Origin: Streptomyces sp. KMM 9044
Lineage (GTDB): Bacteria; Actinomycetota; Actinomycetes; Streptomycetales; Streptomycetaceae
Assembly (NCBI RefSeq): GCF_024701375.2
Contig: NZ_CP113910.1
Coordinates: 4,278,001 to 4,342,000 of the forward strand
Direction: 5' to 3'
Length of the DNA: 64,000 nt
In this document: positions 26,370-35,719 of the stretch, piece after piece
How positions within the stretch are numbered: position 1 is the stretch's first letter
Layout: every line of letters begins with the position of its first letter
Notes under the pieces: model-generated
Seen by the model: the letters and a program-made list of their open reading frames with translations, nothing else
Database searches by the model: none
What the model was told of the DNA's origin: nothing
Made by a program: the position numbers and the translations under genes

Positions 26370-26681
26370 AACTGGCAGGAAGGCGGGCATGTTTTCGTCA
26401 CGCGCACCGGTCGTCCGGTGGAGCCCCGGAACGTCTACCGCTCCTTCACTCGGGTTGCCGAAACTGCGGGCCTCCGGGTGATCCGCCTGCACGATGCTCG
26501 GCACGGTTGTGCCACGATCCTGACCGCGGCCGGGGTGGCTCCTCGCGTCGTGATGGAGATCCTCGGGCATAGCCAGATCAGCATCACGATGGATGTCTAT
26601 ACGCACGTCGTCCAGGACACGCAGCGCGAGGCGATCAGCCACATGGACCGGCTGCTCAAGAGGCGTCCTGGCCGTGAGTGA
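26370..26681 (+). pseudogene. Tyrosine integrase C-terminal remnant (left of att copy 3)
   Basis: Reads GGHVFVTRTGRPVEPRNVYR, then IRLHDARHGCATILTAAGV, MEILGHSQISITMDVYTHV and a tail ending KRRPGRE. HxxR, GH and Tyr positions are present. The N-terminal two thirds with the first catalytic Arg are gone. It is distinct in sequence from the integrase at 48-50 kb, so it came from another element family using the same site. Confidence 0.85.
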
Positions 26682-26711
26682 CCGCCGCCGTTGATGTCAG
26701 GAGTGGATGTC

Positions 26712-26745
26712 AAAGGCCACCTAGGAACGTTCCTAGGTGGCCTTT
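26712..26745. terminator. Perfect palindromic terminator
   Basis: A 34-bp perfect palindrome (AAAGGCCACCTAGGAAC and its complement) followed by TTTTC. It ends the integrase transcript six bases before att copy 3. Confidence 0.85.
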
Positions 26746-26751
26746 TCGCTT

Positions 26752-26794
26752 GTGCCCCCGGCAGGATTCGAACCTGCGACACCCGCTTTAGGAG
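26752..26794. repeat. att copy 3: 3' part of tRNA-Arg(CCU)
   Basis: 43 of 43 bases identical to the tRNA core. It is the right end of segment B and left end of segment C. Confidence 0.9.
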
Positions 26795-27030
26795 TGGGAT
26801 CGAATCCGTGCCGGACGGTGCTGAGCATTGCCGCGTGGTGCTCTTCTGCCTGATCAGCGCCACGCGGCTTGATGCGCAATCCCCTGCGTGGCGGCTTGTG
26901 TTTCGCCGTCCGCTCACGCATCGCTCACGCCTGTGCTGGAATCCCACGGGTCGTCATATCGAATGAGCCCGGGAGCGGTGCACCCGCGTCGCACCCGCGG
27001 CAGGCGAATGCACCGCCTCGAGGTAGGGCC

Positions 27031-28620
27031 CTACGCAGGGTGATAGCCGCGCAGGCACAACGCCACGGCGCCCCGGAGGGCCACCGAATCATCGTGTCCC
27101 AGCTTGCCCTCGCTGTTGGCACTAAGGGACCGGTAGGCGCGGAGAATCACATCCTGTCCCGCTGCCGGCGTGACGGATTCGGCGTCCAGCACCGCGCAGT
27201 CGGCGTCGAGGACCACCCGCGCCGAGGTGCAGCCCTCTGGGGCGCTCACCCGATCGGCACGCTGAGCTGTGAGGTGATGGCCGAGGGGGGATCTCGTGCT
27301 CTCGTCCCAACGGGACGCCAGGCTCCGCCACCGATCGATCGCCGCCGAGAACTCCTGCCCCGGAGTCTCCGCCCACCACCCGGCAGCCGCGCGCGCGAGT
27401 TGTGCGATGACTCCCGGGTCGGACGTGAGCAGCCCGGGAAGTAGGCAATCCGCTGGTTCTTGTGAGTTCAGCACAGGGAGGCCACCCAAGACGGCCGTGC
27501 AGTTACTGTTGCCGTGCTCGGCCTTGTTGTCCGCTATGACGATGCGGCTCATCGTTCTGGCGGGCCGGTCGTTGAAACGTAGAGACCTGACAGAACCATG
27601 TGCAGTTTGTGAAGCAATGCGCTTCAGGTTAGCCAGCGCATCTCCGTTATCAGTCTGCGTGGTTCCCCAGAGCACGTCGATGCGCACACCTCGTTCCAAC
27701 GCGGCTCTGAGCCGGGGCTCCCATGTTCTCACGCCTACCGAGTCGATCTCGGGGGTCATGATGAGGATGGAGGTCTCGGCTTGCTCGACGGCTCGGTGCA
27801 TGGCTGTTAGGAAGTCGTCCGTGCTCTGAAGCAGGGTCGTGCTCCCCGGCAGCAGAGCGAGCTCAGCGCTCGGCGAAGTGGGACTGCGCTTCGGCTTAGC
27901 ATTGGGCTGACGGGAGATCAGCCGTGAGATCTCGTCGTGCGAGAACTCACGCATCTCCTCGATCCGCTCCTCGGCTTCACGTAGTAGTGCGTCAGACAAC
28001 AGCGGCTCCCAGGACCTAGGCAGGCCGGTCACATTGCGTGAAGGGAGATCAACGGCGACTGGCACGAACTCGTTGGCCTTGGTGCGCATCTGAGGCTCGG
28101 CTACCCATCGGATCCACTCGCCTGCCCGATGCGGCAACAGTCCTTGGGCCTGTCCAATGGACAAGCTGTTGCGGGGGTTGCGTACGGTCACCAGGGAACG
28201 CTCCAGGTCAGTAGGGCTCATCACGGACCTAAGGTCCCGCAGTGTCCGCACATTGAGCCTGGACTGCGTTTCGCGTTCCAGGAACCCGCACACGCGCTCC
28301 ATGTAGAGGCTCGTGTGCGCCTTGCGTACGACTGTACTGTGCGGTCTGCCTCCTTCACTGAGGGTTTGCCGACCCTGTTCTGTGACAACGAGCCCCACCC
28401 CGAGATCCATCGCCACCCAACCGGCGCGGACGAGGGTGACCGCGCTCTCGATCAGGAGGCGATCGTGGACCTGGAACGTCTCACGCAACTGAGTCAGCGT
28501 GACCGGCTGGTCGGCTTCGGCGATCAAGCGGCATACGAGTTCCTCGAGTCTCGAATAAGGTCGCCCGACACCCACCTCATAAGTGACATGGAAGCGGCTT
28601 ACCGGAACGAGCAGAATCAC
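27031..28620 (-). CDS. mkoB: Winged-helix and PLD-like protein (Mokosh MkoB-like)
   Basis: 529 residues. The N-terminal 100 residues look like a winged helix (VTLTQLRETFQVHDRLLIES). The middle (about 265-395) has the fold pattern of a phospholipase-D-like nuclease: ILIMTPEIDSVGVRTWE, LRAALERGVRIDVLWG, SRIVIADNKAEHGNSNC. The canonical HxK of the HKD motif is replaced by MSR, so catalysis may differ or be lost. The GTG start lies within the helicase stop (GTGA), so translation is coupled. Helicase plus PLD partners are the composition of Mokosh antiphage systems. Its G+C is visibly lower than the chromosome's, suggesting transfer. Confidence 0.65.
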   Translation of the reverse strand: MILLVPVSRFHVTYEVGVGRPYSRLEELVCRLIAEADQPVTLTQLRETFQVHDRLLIESAVTLVRAGWVAMDLGVGLVVTEQGRQTLSEGGRPHSTVVRKAHTSLYMERVCGFLERETQSRLNVRTLRDLRSVMSPTDLERSLVTVRNPRNSLSIGQAQGLLPHRAGEWIRWVAEPQMRTKANEFVPVAVDLPSRNVTGLPRSWEPLLSDALLREAEERIEEMREFSHDEISRLISRQPNAKPKRSPTSPSAELALLPGSTTLLQSTDDFLTAMHRAVEQAETSILIMTPEIDSVGVRTWEPRLRAALERGVRIDVLWGTTQTDNGDALANLKRIASQTAHGSVRSLRFNDRPARTMSRIVIADNKAEHGNSNCTAVLGGLPVLNSQEPADCLLPGLLTSDPGVIAQLARAAAGWWAETPGQEFSAAIDRWRSLASRWDESTRSPLGHHLTAQRADRVSAPEGCTSARVVLDADCAVLDAESVTPAAGQDVILRAYRSLSANSEGKLGHDDSVALRGAVALCLRGYHPA

Positions 28621-30881
28621 TGTGCACTCCCGTGGCGGTTGCCGAGCACTTCCCGAATAGTGGGTTCTTGATACCCTCGCAGATCAGCAGGGAGTCGCAA
28701 CATTCGCCCGTCCGCCTCCCATGCTTCTAGTGTAGTCAGCACCTTTTTCCAGTGCCAAAGCTCTTTTTCTTGCTCATCCAGCTCGATCAGCTCTGTTTGC
28801 TTCTGGAAGAAATTCCAAGAACCGACAAGTACGAGCAGTCGTTCTGCTCTCGAGAGAAGAACATTGAGGCGAGGTGCATCCTGCAGGAACCCCATCCCCT
28901 GACCTCGGAGATGCCCGGGGGCCTGATTGTTTCGGACCAGGCTGACGGCGATGATGTCTGACTGATCACCTTGGAACGAGTCCACGGTGAAAGCACCTGA
29001 GCGAGGTCGCCCACCACCTCGTCGGGCCCGCTCCGCAAACCGTACCCCGGCAGGGAGCTGGCATGACGACAGATTGCGCTCCAAGTAGCCGACCTGCTGG
29101 CTGTAGGGCGAGAGCACCGTGACCTTGAGAGCCTCCTTCACAACAGCAGCCGGGTCGACATTCAGCTCTTCGAGGAAACGGAATAGCGCATGGGCTTCCG
29201 CCGGGTTGATGTACCGGGGTACCTGCTTGCCTCCGGTGGGTGCTCCCCACTCGCCCGCGCCCTCGCCTGCGGTACTCCAGGGGGTGTCGATCCACACGAT
29301 CGCCTTTCCAGCGATCCCGGCGGGTGTGATGAACGGGTGGTCCAGTTCGCCGGTCTGACCCGACGTGCGTTTTGTCCTGTCGGCGTTGGTCAGCTCGCCG
29401 TCATAATATGCTTCCGAGATTAGTGTGCCGATGTCCGAGTGCATCCGGTGCTGTACCGCGAGCATGCCCGCCATGGCGGCGTCCTGCTCAGTCTTACCGG
29501 TCAATACAGGCTCATGCTCCCCTCGGCCGCCTTGTGCATAGGCGCAGTTCTCGAAGATCGTCTTGAAGACTTTGAGCCATTCCCGGGAGTAGGCGATGAA
29601 TTCATCGCGATCGGCCTCGTCCCATTCCCGCCACATTCGCACGAACTCACGGTCCAGTAGACGTGCTCCGCCGTCGGGTAGAGAGTCCAGCGCATCGACG
29701 ACCCGATCCAGGTGGTTAACTGCATCGAGGTAGTCCTTGTCGCGATACGGAGGAAGTTGCTTCTGATCGCCGATCAGTAGCCACCGGTGGCCTGCTTGAA
29801 GGGGGAGTGCCAGGTCGAATCCATGGACCTTCCCGGATTCCTCGACGATTGACCAGTCGAAGCTCAACTCCGACGAGAGCCCCTCCAGCTCTCCAGCACT
29901 CGTAGTGCAGAAGGTCAGGTTTGCTCCCCGCTTGACGAGCTGACGAAAGTCTGGGAGAAGGGTTCCTGGCTCGGGTACAGCCAGCTCGGCCTGCATGTCA
30001 CGGCATGCGGTCAGCCAATCGCTCTGTACGGCGCTGCGGTCTGGCGCCATCAGAAGGCGACGGACCGCGCTGCTCAAGGTCTTGCCGACGACCTCGTCGA
30101 CTGAGCCCTCCTGCTCCGTGGCTCCTTCTACTGACCTACGTCCCAGCCGAACCGCCAGCGGTTGGCGCTCCTCGCGGACGTCACGGAACGCTTCCTCCTT
30201 GACCTTCGACCACAGCACATCGACGGCTCCATGAGCTTGGGCCGTAATAAGGATCTGTGCGACTGGATCTTCGTCGAGAATCTGCCGCAGCAGCCAGGCC
30301 ACCATGGTGGTCTTCCCTGTTCCGGGAGGCCCCTGGAGCGCGTAGATGGGGCGGACCCGGAGGATGTCCTGGATGACAGATCGTTTGGACTGATCGAGCT
30401 TGGCGGGATCGAGGGCAACCGGTGACTTTACGTCGCCCGTGTCCATAAAGACCTCGCCAGGGTTGGCCAGGCTGCGCAATAGGTATGTGTGACTGGGGAG
30501 TCGGTCAATGGCCTCCTTGCGCCGCTTGATTAGCTTGATCTGCCCCTCCATGCCGTGGCTGCGGAGGATTCCGTGATCAGGCACCTCCGTCATCTGCGCC
30601 GCTACGTGCTGCCGGGTCAGCTTGGCTCGTCTGCGGGCCACGTCAACTTGAGTGATGTTCCAGGTAGAGGAGAGCTCGTCCGGAGGTGAGCTCAAAGAGT
30701 CTTGGTTGAGGCTCGTCAGGACGACGAGTCCGGCGTCGGTCTTAGAAGAGTTTTCGCGTTCGCGCTGGAGGAACTCGACTAGCCCGCCGTCTACTTGGAG
30801 GAAGGTAGGAACTTCTCGTAGGCGCTCCAACTCTTCGATAGTGATCTCTTCCTTGCCGCTGTCGGTGACGGTGCGGTCCAC
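28617..30881 (-). CDS. mkoA: UPF1-like SF1 helicase (Mokosh MkoA helicase part)
   Basis: 754 residues. SF1 motifs: GPPGTGKTT (I, 184-192), TFCTTSAGEL (Ic), SIVEESGK (II, a DE-box variant), LIGDQKQLPP (III), QHRMHSDIG (IV), TVDSFQGDQSDIIAVSLVR (V) and LNVLLSRAERLLVLVGS (VI). This is the COG1112/UPF1 type that acts on RNA or DNA ends. No ribosome site precedes the nominal GTG 30881. The frame is open upstream to near 30912 (DAELFAYRIVDRTV) and joins smoothly to the kinase-like frame if one T is removed from a T6 tract. So this was probably the C-terminal part of one kinase-helicase protein. Confidence 0.7.
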   Translation of the reverse strand: MDRTVTDSGKEEITIEELERLREVPTFLQVDGGLVEFLQRERENSSKTDAGLVVLTSLNQDSLSSPPDELSSTWNITQVDVARRRAKLTRQHVAAQMTEVPDHGILRSHGMEGQIKLIKRRKEAIDRLPSHTYLLRSLANPGEVFMDTGDVKSPVALDPAKLDQSKRSVIQDILRVRPIYALQGPPGTGKTTMVAWLLRQILDEDPVAQILITAQAHGAVDVLWSKVKEEAFRDVREERQPLAVRLGRRSVEGATEQEGSVDEVVGKTLSSAVRRLLMAPDRSAVQSDWLTACRDMQAELAVPEPGTLLPDFRQLVKRGANLTFCTTSAGELEGLSSELSFDWSIVEESGKVHGFDLALPLQAGHRWLLIGDQKQLPPYRDKDYLDAVNHLDRVVDALDSLPDGGARLLDREFVRMWREWDEADRDEFIAYSREWLKVFKTIFENCAYAQGGRGEHEPVLTGKTEQDAAMAGMLAVQHRMHSDIGTLISEAYYDGELTNADRTKRTSGQTGELDHPFITPAGIAGKAIVWIDTPWSTAGEGAGEWGAPTGGKQVPRYINPAEAHALFRFLEELNVDPAAVVKEALKVTVLSPYSQQVGYLERNLSSCQLPAGVRFAERARRGGGRPRSGAFTVDSFQGDQSDIIAVSLVRNNQAPGHLRGQGMGFLQDAPRLNVLLSRAERLLVLVGSWNFFQKQTELIELDEQEKELWHWKKVLTTLEAWEADGRMLRLPADLRGYQEPTIREVLGNRHGSAQ

Positions 30882-32421
30882 GATGCGGTACGCGAAGAGC
30901 TCGGCGTCTCGAAAAAAGGAGCTCGATCTGGTTGGTTACCCGGACGAACGCGCAGAACTTTTCGAGCTCCGCCCGTTGCTTGGCTGCCTTGTCCACCTTG
31001 GGGAGGCGGCGCTCCCAACTCGATGCGTTCTGTAGCAACGTGGGCTCGGTCCGGCGAAGGTTCTGGAGGATGTTCAGCACAGTGACGCTGCCCGGCGGAA
31101 GAACGGACACGGCGTCATCGGACGCCCCACGCAGTTCTCCCACGCCAAGGACGCGGGCGTGTTTCCAGGTGGCTTCGGTTTCGCCGGCGCCCAAGTCTCG
31201 ATCTCGGTACTGGCCTATACGAAGCTGCAGCCTGTCCCCGAGGAGCATGAAAAAATGCTGATTACGGACCGCGTACAGACGGGCCCCTTGGCTGTTTAGA
31301 TCTTGCTGCACGAACCGGGTCAGAGCGGCGGTATGCATGGCGTCCCGCGGGTTGAACATCTCAGTTGGGCCAAGGCTGAGTTCCCTGCGCAGCCCCGCGG
31401 CCATTGCGGAGTCAGTCACCTGGGTGTTCTTAGGGTCGATCATCAAGACGTAGCTGTCGTCCCATTCATTGGGCGCTGACGATCGTCCTAGTCGGCTTAC
31501 GATATCTTCGATGCGTACCGCGATATCCTCGTACCGTGTCATCCGGTCCAGCGGGGATTCCGCCACCAGGCGCAGAAGGAAGTCGCGCTCCAGGTCCGTC
31601 AGTAGATCTCTCGATTTGTCGATCTTGTTCAGGACTTGTTTGTAGCGCGCTTGGAGCGTTGGTGAATTGTTGTTGAGGTGCTCGATAGATAGCAGGCATC
31701 GTGCCGCTAGAATCCCAAAACCGAACCAGTCTCCGTCCGGGCCAAACACCTGGTGCGGGCCACCCATGGTCTCGGGCGGCGTGCCCCAGTGCGCCGACAT
31801 CGGGCGCGCAGAGCCGGAGCCAACGCGCATGCTCCACTCGAATCCGCCGAGCCGCAGCGAGTCGGATCCCTGCGCAGGGTCAAGGAAGACACTTTCCGCC
31901 GAGACGCCAGTGTGCAGCACCTGCTGCTCGTGGAGGAGGTTGAGGCCGTCAGCGAGTCCCTTCAGGCCATTCCACAGGTCGCGACGCGACTCAACGTTCT
32001 CGTTGGTCAGCCAGTGATGGGAGCTGCGATTTTCGGCGAGTTCGACGGCGAGGCAGGAATATCCTGGCGCCTCGAGGGCCATTACTAGGATCCCGAGTTC
32101 TTTGTCGACGCCGGCCTCTCTGAGGACCAGCAAGGATCGCTCAGCTCCTGGGGAGCTACATGCTCGGTACAGGGTTCGTAGCTCGGCGTCCCACAACGCT
32201 CGATTCATATCCGAGACATCGGGATCGTCTTTACTGTGCGGCCAGATCTTTAGCAGAAATTCCTGCCCATATTCTCCAAGGGCGAGCCAGTTCTCTGCTT
32301 CTCCAGATTGGTTTTCCTCGCCGGGCCTTCCTCGGACGACCCTTTCGAGGAGCTCGTATCGGCTCTGCAGTACTCGAGTTCCCTTGCTCAGATTCACGCC
32401 AACTCCCGCGCCTCTGCGCAC
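30742..32421 (-). CDS. mkoA: Protein-kinase-like domain protein (Mokosh MkoA N-terminal part, split)
   Basis: As read it ends in an Arg-rich out-of-frame tail; genuine sequence stops near 30912 at TNQIELLF. A protein-kinase fold is visible: EFLLKIWPH (ATP-binding Lys), LKGLADGLNLLHEQQVLHTG and SVFLDPAQGSDSLRLGGFEW. The catalytic loop is HTGVSAES instead of HRDxKxxN, and GGF replaces DFG, so it is probably a pseudokinase. A second unknown domain follows (370-510). Start is GTG 32421, or GTG 32397 which has GGGAG. Kinase plus UPF1-like helicase plus a PLD gene is the layout of type I Mokosh. Confidence 0.65.
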   Translation of the reverse strand: MRRGAGVGVNLSKGTRVLQSRYELLERVVRGRPGEENQSGEAENWLALGEYGQEFLLKIWPHSKDDPDVSDMNRALWDAELRTLYRACSSPGAERSLLVLREAGVDKELGILVMALEAPGYSCLAVELAENRSSHHWLTNENVESRRDLWNGLKGLADGLNLLHEQQVLHTGVSAESVFLDPAQGSDSLRLGGFEWSMRVGSGSARPMSAHWGTPPETMGGPHQVFGPDGDWFGFGILAARCLLSIEHLNNNSPTLQARYKQVLNKIDKSRDLLTDLERDFLLRLVAESPLDRMTRYEDIAVRIEDIVSRLGRSSAPNEWDDSYVLMIDPKNTQVTDSAMAAGLRRELSLGPTEMFNPRDAMHTAALTRFVQQDLNSQGARLYAVRNQHFFMLLGDRLQLRIGQYRDRDLGAGETEATWKHARVLGVGELRGASDDAVSVLPPGSVTVLNILQNLRRTEPTLLQNASSWERRLPKVDKAAKQRAELEKFCAFVRVTNQIELLFSRRRALRVPHRGPHRHRQRQGRDHYRRVGAPTRSSYLPPSRRRASRVPPARTRKLF

Positions 32422-32483
32422 ATCGATGTGCGGATGTATGAGGGTATCGGCCCTCAGTGCGGCAACGCAGGGGAACTGATCAA

Positions 32484-32858
32484 CTACTGGCCGGTAAGGG
32501 GTGAGGCCCAGTCCAGTCCACCCTGGGCGCCGAGTTCATTTAGGACCACGCGGTGCAGTCGGCGCCACAGACCCGCCTTCGTCCACACGGTGAACCGGCA
32601 GTGCGCGGTGGCGGGCGCGACGCCGAACGTCTCGGTCGGGTGCCGCCAGGCACACCCGCTGATCAGGACGTACACCATCGCCGTGAACACGGCCCGCTCA
32701 TCACGCGGAGCGGTCCCACCGCCCTGCGGGCGGGACGGGAACGGCGGCAACAACGGGGCGACCAGTCCCCACGGGCCATCAGGAACCAGCCACTGCGACA
32801 GATTGGCACCCACAAGCAGACATGCTGCTGCAGCTCGCAGACCCACCACGTGAGACAT
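32484..32858 (-). pseudogene. IS5-family transposase N-terminal remnant
   Basis: Reads LSQWLVPDGPWGLVAPLLPP, AMVYVLISGCAWRHPTETFG, TAHCRFTVWTKAGLWRRLHR and LNELGAQGGLDWASP. This is the DUF4096-type N-terminal domain of IS5 transposases. The DDE domain is missing and the frame runs into the promoter region of the kinase gene, so this IS may have inserted in front of the Mokosh locus. Confidence 0.8.
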
Positions 32859-33133
32859 CCTCTTACTGGGGGTATTTCTCCGTGCTCGAGGAGGTTGGCG
32901 ATCAGGGCGAGGCTGTCGGTGGCCTGGTCCAGGAGGCGGGCTCCGCCTATCTGATCGTCGGGTACGCGGATGAATGGCCTGCGGCTGCTACCGAGCGTCC
33001 CTCAGCCCAGGCGTTCCTTCAGGTCGGACCGCCAGATGCTCGCGCGAATCGGTGAGGAAGGCTTCGCCCGTCCGTGTGGTCAGTGCGCGGTAGCGTCGCC
33101 GAGAGAACCCATCAGGGAAGGAACGATCACCGG
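32859..33133. other. Intergenic, nothing recognised
   Basis: About 275 bp between the IS5 remnant and the HAD gene. The last part must contain the promoter of the HAD gene; no other signal was resolved. Confidence 0.4.
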
Positions 33134-33787
33134 ATGCCGCACAGGACTGATGTCGCCGACAGGCGCGGCCTGATCCTCGACTTCGCCGGGGTGCTTACTG
33201 CCAGCCCGATCGATGTCCACCGCGCCTGGTGCGTGTCGGAAGGGCTGGCTCCGGGCGCGTGGCGCAGCACTCTCAACGATCACCCTGAGGGCCGGCGTCT
33301 GTACGCGGCTCTGGAGATCGGGGAGATCGGGCAGGCCGAGTGGAACGAGGGCACGGCCGCGCTGTTGGGTGCGCACGTGGATCCGGTGAACCTGATGGGG
33401 CGGGCCTGGGCCCGGGTGCCTGTGGCCCGTCGGATGGTCGCGCTCGCGCGTTCCGCGCGTGCCGCCGGCCACCGGCTTGCCCTGCTGTCCAACAGCTTCG
33501 GCCTCGACCCGTTCAACCCGTACGAACACGTCGGCATCTGGGACCTGTTCGACGTGCACGTCGTCTCCGAGCTGGTTGGGATGGCCAAGCCCGATCCGGC
33601 GATCTACGAACTCGCCCTGGAGCGGATCGGACTGCCCCCCGAGCGGTGCGTGTTCGTGGACGATCACGCGGTGAACCTCCCGCCGGCCGCCGATCTGGGC
33701 ATCGCCACGGTCCACGTCACGGACGAGGATGAAGCCGTGACCGAGCTGGAGGCCCTCCTCGGCGTCACAGCGGTGCTCGCTGCGTGA
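33134..33787 (+). CDS. HAD-superfamily hydrolase
   Basis: 217 residues. HAD motifs: GLILDFAGVLT (motif I, the nucleophile region; the second Asp of DxD is replaced by Gly-Val, as in some HAD-IA members), LALLSNSFG (motif II), GMAKPDPAIYELAL (motif III Lys) and CVFVDDHAVNLPPAADLG (motif IV). It probably dephosphorylates a small metabolite or sugar phosphate. ATG 33134 has GGAAGG upstream. It stands 88 bp before the XRE regulator and the sugar-related operon, so it may belong with them functionally. Confidence 0.8.
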   Translation: MPHRTDVADRRGLILDFAGVLTASPIDVHRAWCVSEGLAPGAWRSTLNDHPEGRRLYAALEIGEIGQAEWNEGTAALLGAHVDPVNLMGRAWARVPVARRMVALARSARAAGHRLALLSNSFGLDPFNPYEHVGIWDLFDVHVVSELVGMAKPDPAIYELALERIGLPPERCVFVDDHAVNLPPAADLGIATVHVTDEDEAVTELEALLGVTAVLAA

Positions 33788-33875
33788 ACCCAACTGCGTT
33801 CTGATCAAAGGCTGTCGGCTCCACTGCTCCAGCCAGTACTGTCCGTGTGGGGCCCATCACGCGGAGGTCTGAAGC

Positions 33876-35078
33876 ATGCAGTGGTCGGAGTACACCACCT
33901 CTGAGCGCTTGAAGGCGCTGCGCGGCGGCATGACACAGGAGCAGTTGGCGGAGGCGGCCGGCGTGTCCGTCGGCGTGGTCTGCAAGCTCGAACGCGGCGG
34001 AACGGCTTCCCTGCCGTCCCTGCTGTCGATCGCCGACGCGCTCGGCACGGACATCGCCGTGCTTCTCGGTCAGCAGGCGCCACGGCGGTCCATGGACCGC
34101 GACGAGCGGGCCGCGTTACGCCTGGTCTCCGCAGCCACCCACGACGCGGCCATCGGCATCCCCGCTGATGTCGAGCCAGGCACCGTCGAAGAGCTCCGCG
34201 CCGTCGTCCGTCGCGCGGACGCCGCGTACTGGGGAGGCCGGTACACCGAACTCGGCACTCTCCTTGGGCGGCTCCTTCCCGAGGCGCGGGCCAGGTTCGA
34301 CATGGCCAGCCTCGACGAGCGGGAGGCCGCCGCCGGCGTCTTCATCGACACCTTTCAGACGGCGGGCATGGCCGCTAACGTGCTCGGATCACGAGATCTG
34401 GCGTATGCGGCGCTGACGTACGGACGCCAGATCGCCGTGCAGGGCGGAGACGATCTCCGTGACGCGCACCTTGCCGCCACCACCGCGTGGGTCAACCTCC
34501 GCGACGGCCGGACCAAGCAGGGCTTCCTCCTTGCCGCAGCACAAGCCGACCGGATCGAGCCCAAGATGAGCGAGCACGACCCGGACCGGCTGAGCGTGTA
34601 CGGGCAGCTCGTCACGAACGCCGCCGTCGCCGCGTCCCGAGGCGGTGCGAGCTCGGACAACGCCCGCGAATACCTCTCCCAGGCGCACGCCGTCGCCGCC
34701 CGAATCGGGGACGAACATGCCCGTGGCGCGCACGCCCAGCCGTACGGACCGATGTACGCCGCAACGCAGGCCATGAGTATCGCCGTTGCCCTCGGCGACA
34801 CGGCTGGAGCGCTGCGGCTCATGGACACCGTTCGCCTGGACGACACGGTGCCCCTGGCCACTCGGGCCCGCTACGGCCTGGACGTAGCGCTCACCCAGGT
34901 CGAATGCCGTCGGTGGGAGGCCGCAGCCGACACCCTCCAGGCCGTCTGCGCGATGGCCCCAGGATGGGTGCGTCACCAGATGCTTCCCGGCGTCATCATC
35001 AGCAGGCTCGCCGGGGTGTCCATCAACCGACTGCGAGGACTGGCGAACTCCGCGGGCGTACCCCTCGGAGTGCGCTGA
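33876..35078 (+). CDS. XRE-family regulator with helical-repeat C-terminus
   Basis: 400 residues. The N-terminal HTH_XRE spans about 9-65 (MTQEQLAEAAGVSVGVVCKL, then LLSIADALGTDIAVLLG). The remaining 330 residues are TPR-like helical repeats (AAYWGGRYTELGTLLGRLLP, LAYAALTYGRQIAVQGG, REYLSQAHAVAARIG). This layout is typical of Streptomyces pathway-linked regulators that sense a peptide or metabolite. It precedes the sugar-related operon and a palindrome (35093-35109), so it is the probable controller of that operon. Confidence 0.85.
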   Translation: MQWSEYTTSERLKALRGGMTQEQLAEAAGVSVGVVCKLERGGTASLPSLLSIADALGTDIAVLLGQQAPRRSMDRDERAALRLVSAATHDAAIGIPADVEPGTVEELRAVVRRADAAYWGGRYTELGTLLGRLLPEARARFDMASLDEREAAAGVFIDTFQTAGMAANVLGSRDLAYAALTYGRQIAVQGGDDLRDAHLAATTAWVNLRDGRTKQGFLLAAAQADRIEPKMSEHDPDRLSVYGQLVTNAAVAASRGGASSDNAREYLSQAHAVAARIGDEHARGAHAQPYGPMYAATQAMSIAVALGDTAGALRLMDTVRLDDTVPLATRARYGLDVALTQVECRRWEAAADTLQAVCAMAPGWVRHQMLPGVIISRLAGVSINRLRGLANSAGVPLGVR

Positions 35079-35092
35079 CCTACGAGCCGAAG

Positions 35093-35109
35093 TACCACGG
35101 CCCGTGGTA
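35093..35109. promoter_or_regulatory. Palindromic operator candidate
   Basis: TACCACGG-C-CCGTGGTA: perfect 8-bp arms around one base, between the XRE gene and the operon it precedes. It is a plausible binding site for that regulator. Confidence 0.4.
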
Positions 35110-35272
35110 GGTACGGGCGCGACATCAGCGCGACTGCTACGGGACGTGGCACACCTTCGGGCGACCCTGCTTCCGCTGCCACGCGGCGTGGCGGTCCGAC
35201 CGGATACGGAGTCTCTCCACTGCGACGGGCCGTGCCTGGGCCCCGACTCCGCAGCCCAGCAGCCTTGTGGGC

Positions 35273-35719
35273 ATGCCGACCAACCCGCCCGGCAGCCTCG
35301 GGCACGTACCCGTCGCCGTCTACTCCTGCGCCACCACCTCCACCGCCCTCGGTGAGAGCGAGGAGCGTGGCCGCTACTACGCCGACGACCGGCACTGGCA
35401 CGTCGCCGGCGTCTGGTCCGACCCCGACCCGGCGCTGCCGCTCATGGAGCGGCCGGGCTGGCAGGCCGTCACGGCCGCCCTGTCCGCCGGAATGATCCGA
35501 GGTGTCGTCGTCAGCGGTCTGACGCATGTCGCCGCCGACGCCGCCCAGTTCGCGGCTCTCGGCGTTCTCCTCCGCGACCGGGGAGGGTTCCTCGCGGACG
35601 CGTCGAGCGGTACCCCGACCCGTCGAACCCCCGGCCAGGCCCGTCGTCGCCGCGACATCGCGGACGCCGCCTCCGGCTGGTTCACGCAGACAGGCACGTA
35701 CGAGGAGGACGGCTCGTGA
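35273..35719 (+). CDS. Small protein resembling a recombinase N-terminal region
   Basis: 148 residues. VPVAVYSCATTSTALGESEE, LMERPGWQAVTAALSAGMIR and GVVVSGLTHVAADAAQFAAL follow the pattern of a serine-recombinase N-terminal fold. The catalytic Ser-Arg context (YxRxS) is not convincing, so enzymatic activity is doubtful. ATG 35273 is in frame with GTG 35267 two codons earlier. It is the first gene of a coupled series: its stop overlaps the next start by GTGA. Confidence 0.45.
   Translation: MPTNPPGSLGHVPVAVYSCATTSTALGESEERGRYYADDRHWHVAGVWSDPDPALPLMERPGWQAVTAALSAGMIRGVVVSGLTHVAADAAQFAALGVLLRDRGGFLADASSGTPTRRTPGQARRRRDIADAASGWFTQTGTYEEDGS

Noticed and set aside
15915..26794. Three apparent tRNA-Arg genes (15.9, 24.6, 26.8 kb)
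   Set aside because: Each has only the 3' part; the 5' acceptor strand, D arm and half the anticodon stem are missing, so they are att duplicates.
30912..30917. Programmed -1 frameshift at the T6 tract of the kinase-helicase
   Set aside because: The frame needed is +1 relative to the kinase frame, so a classical -1 slippery heptamer does not explain the join; mutation, phase variation or transcriptional slippage fit better.
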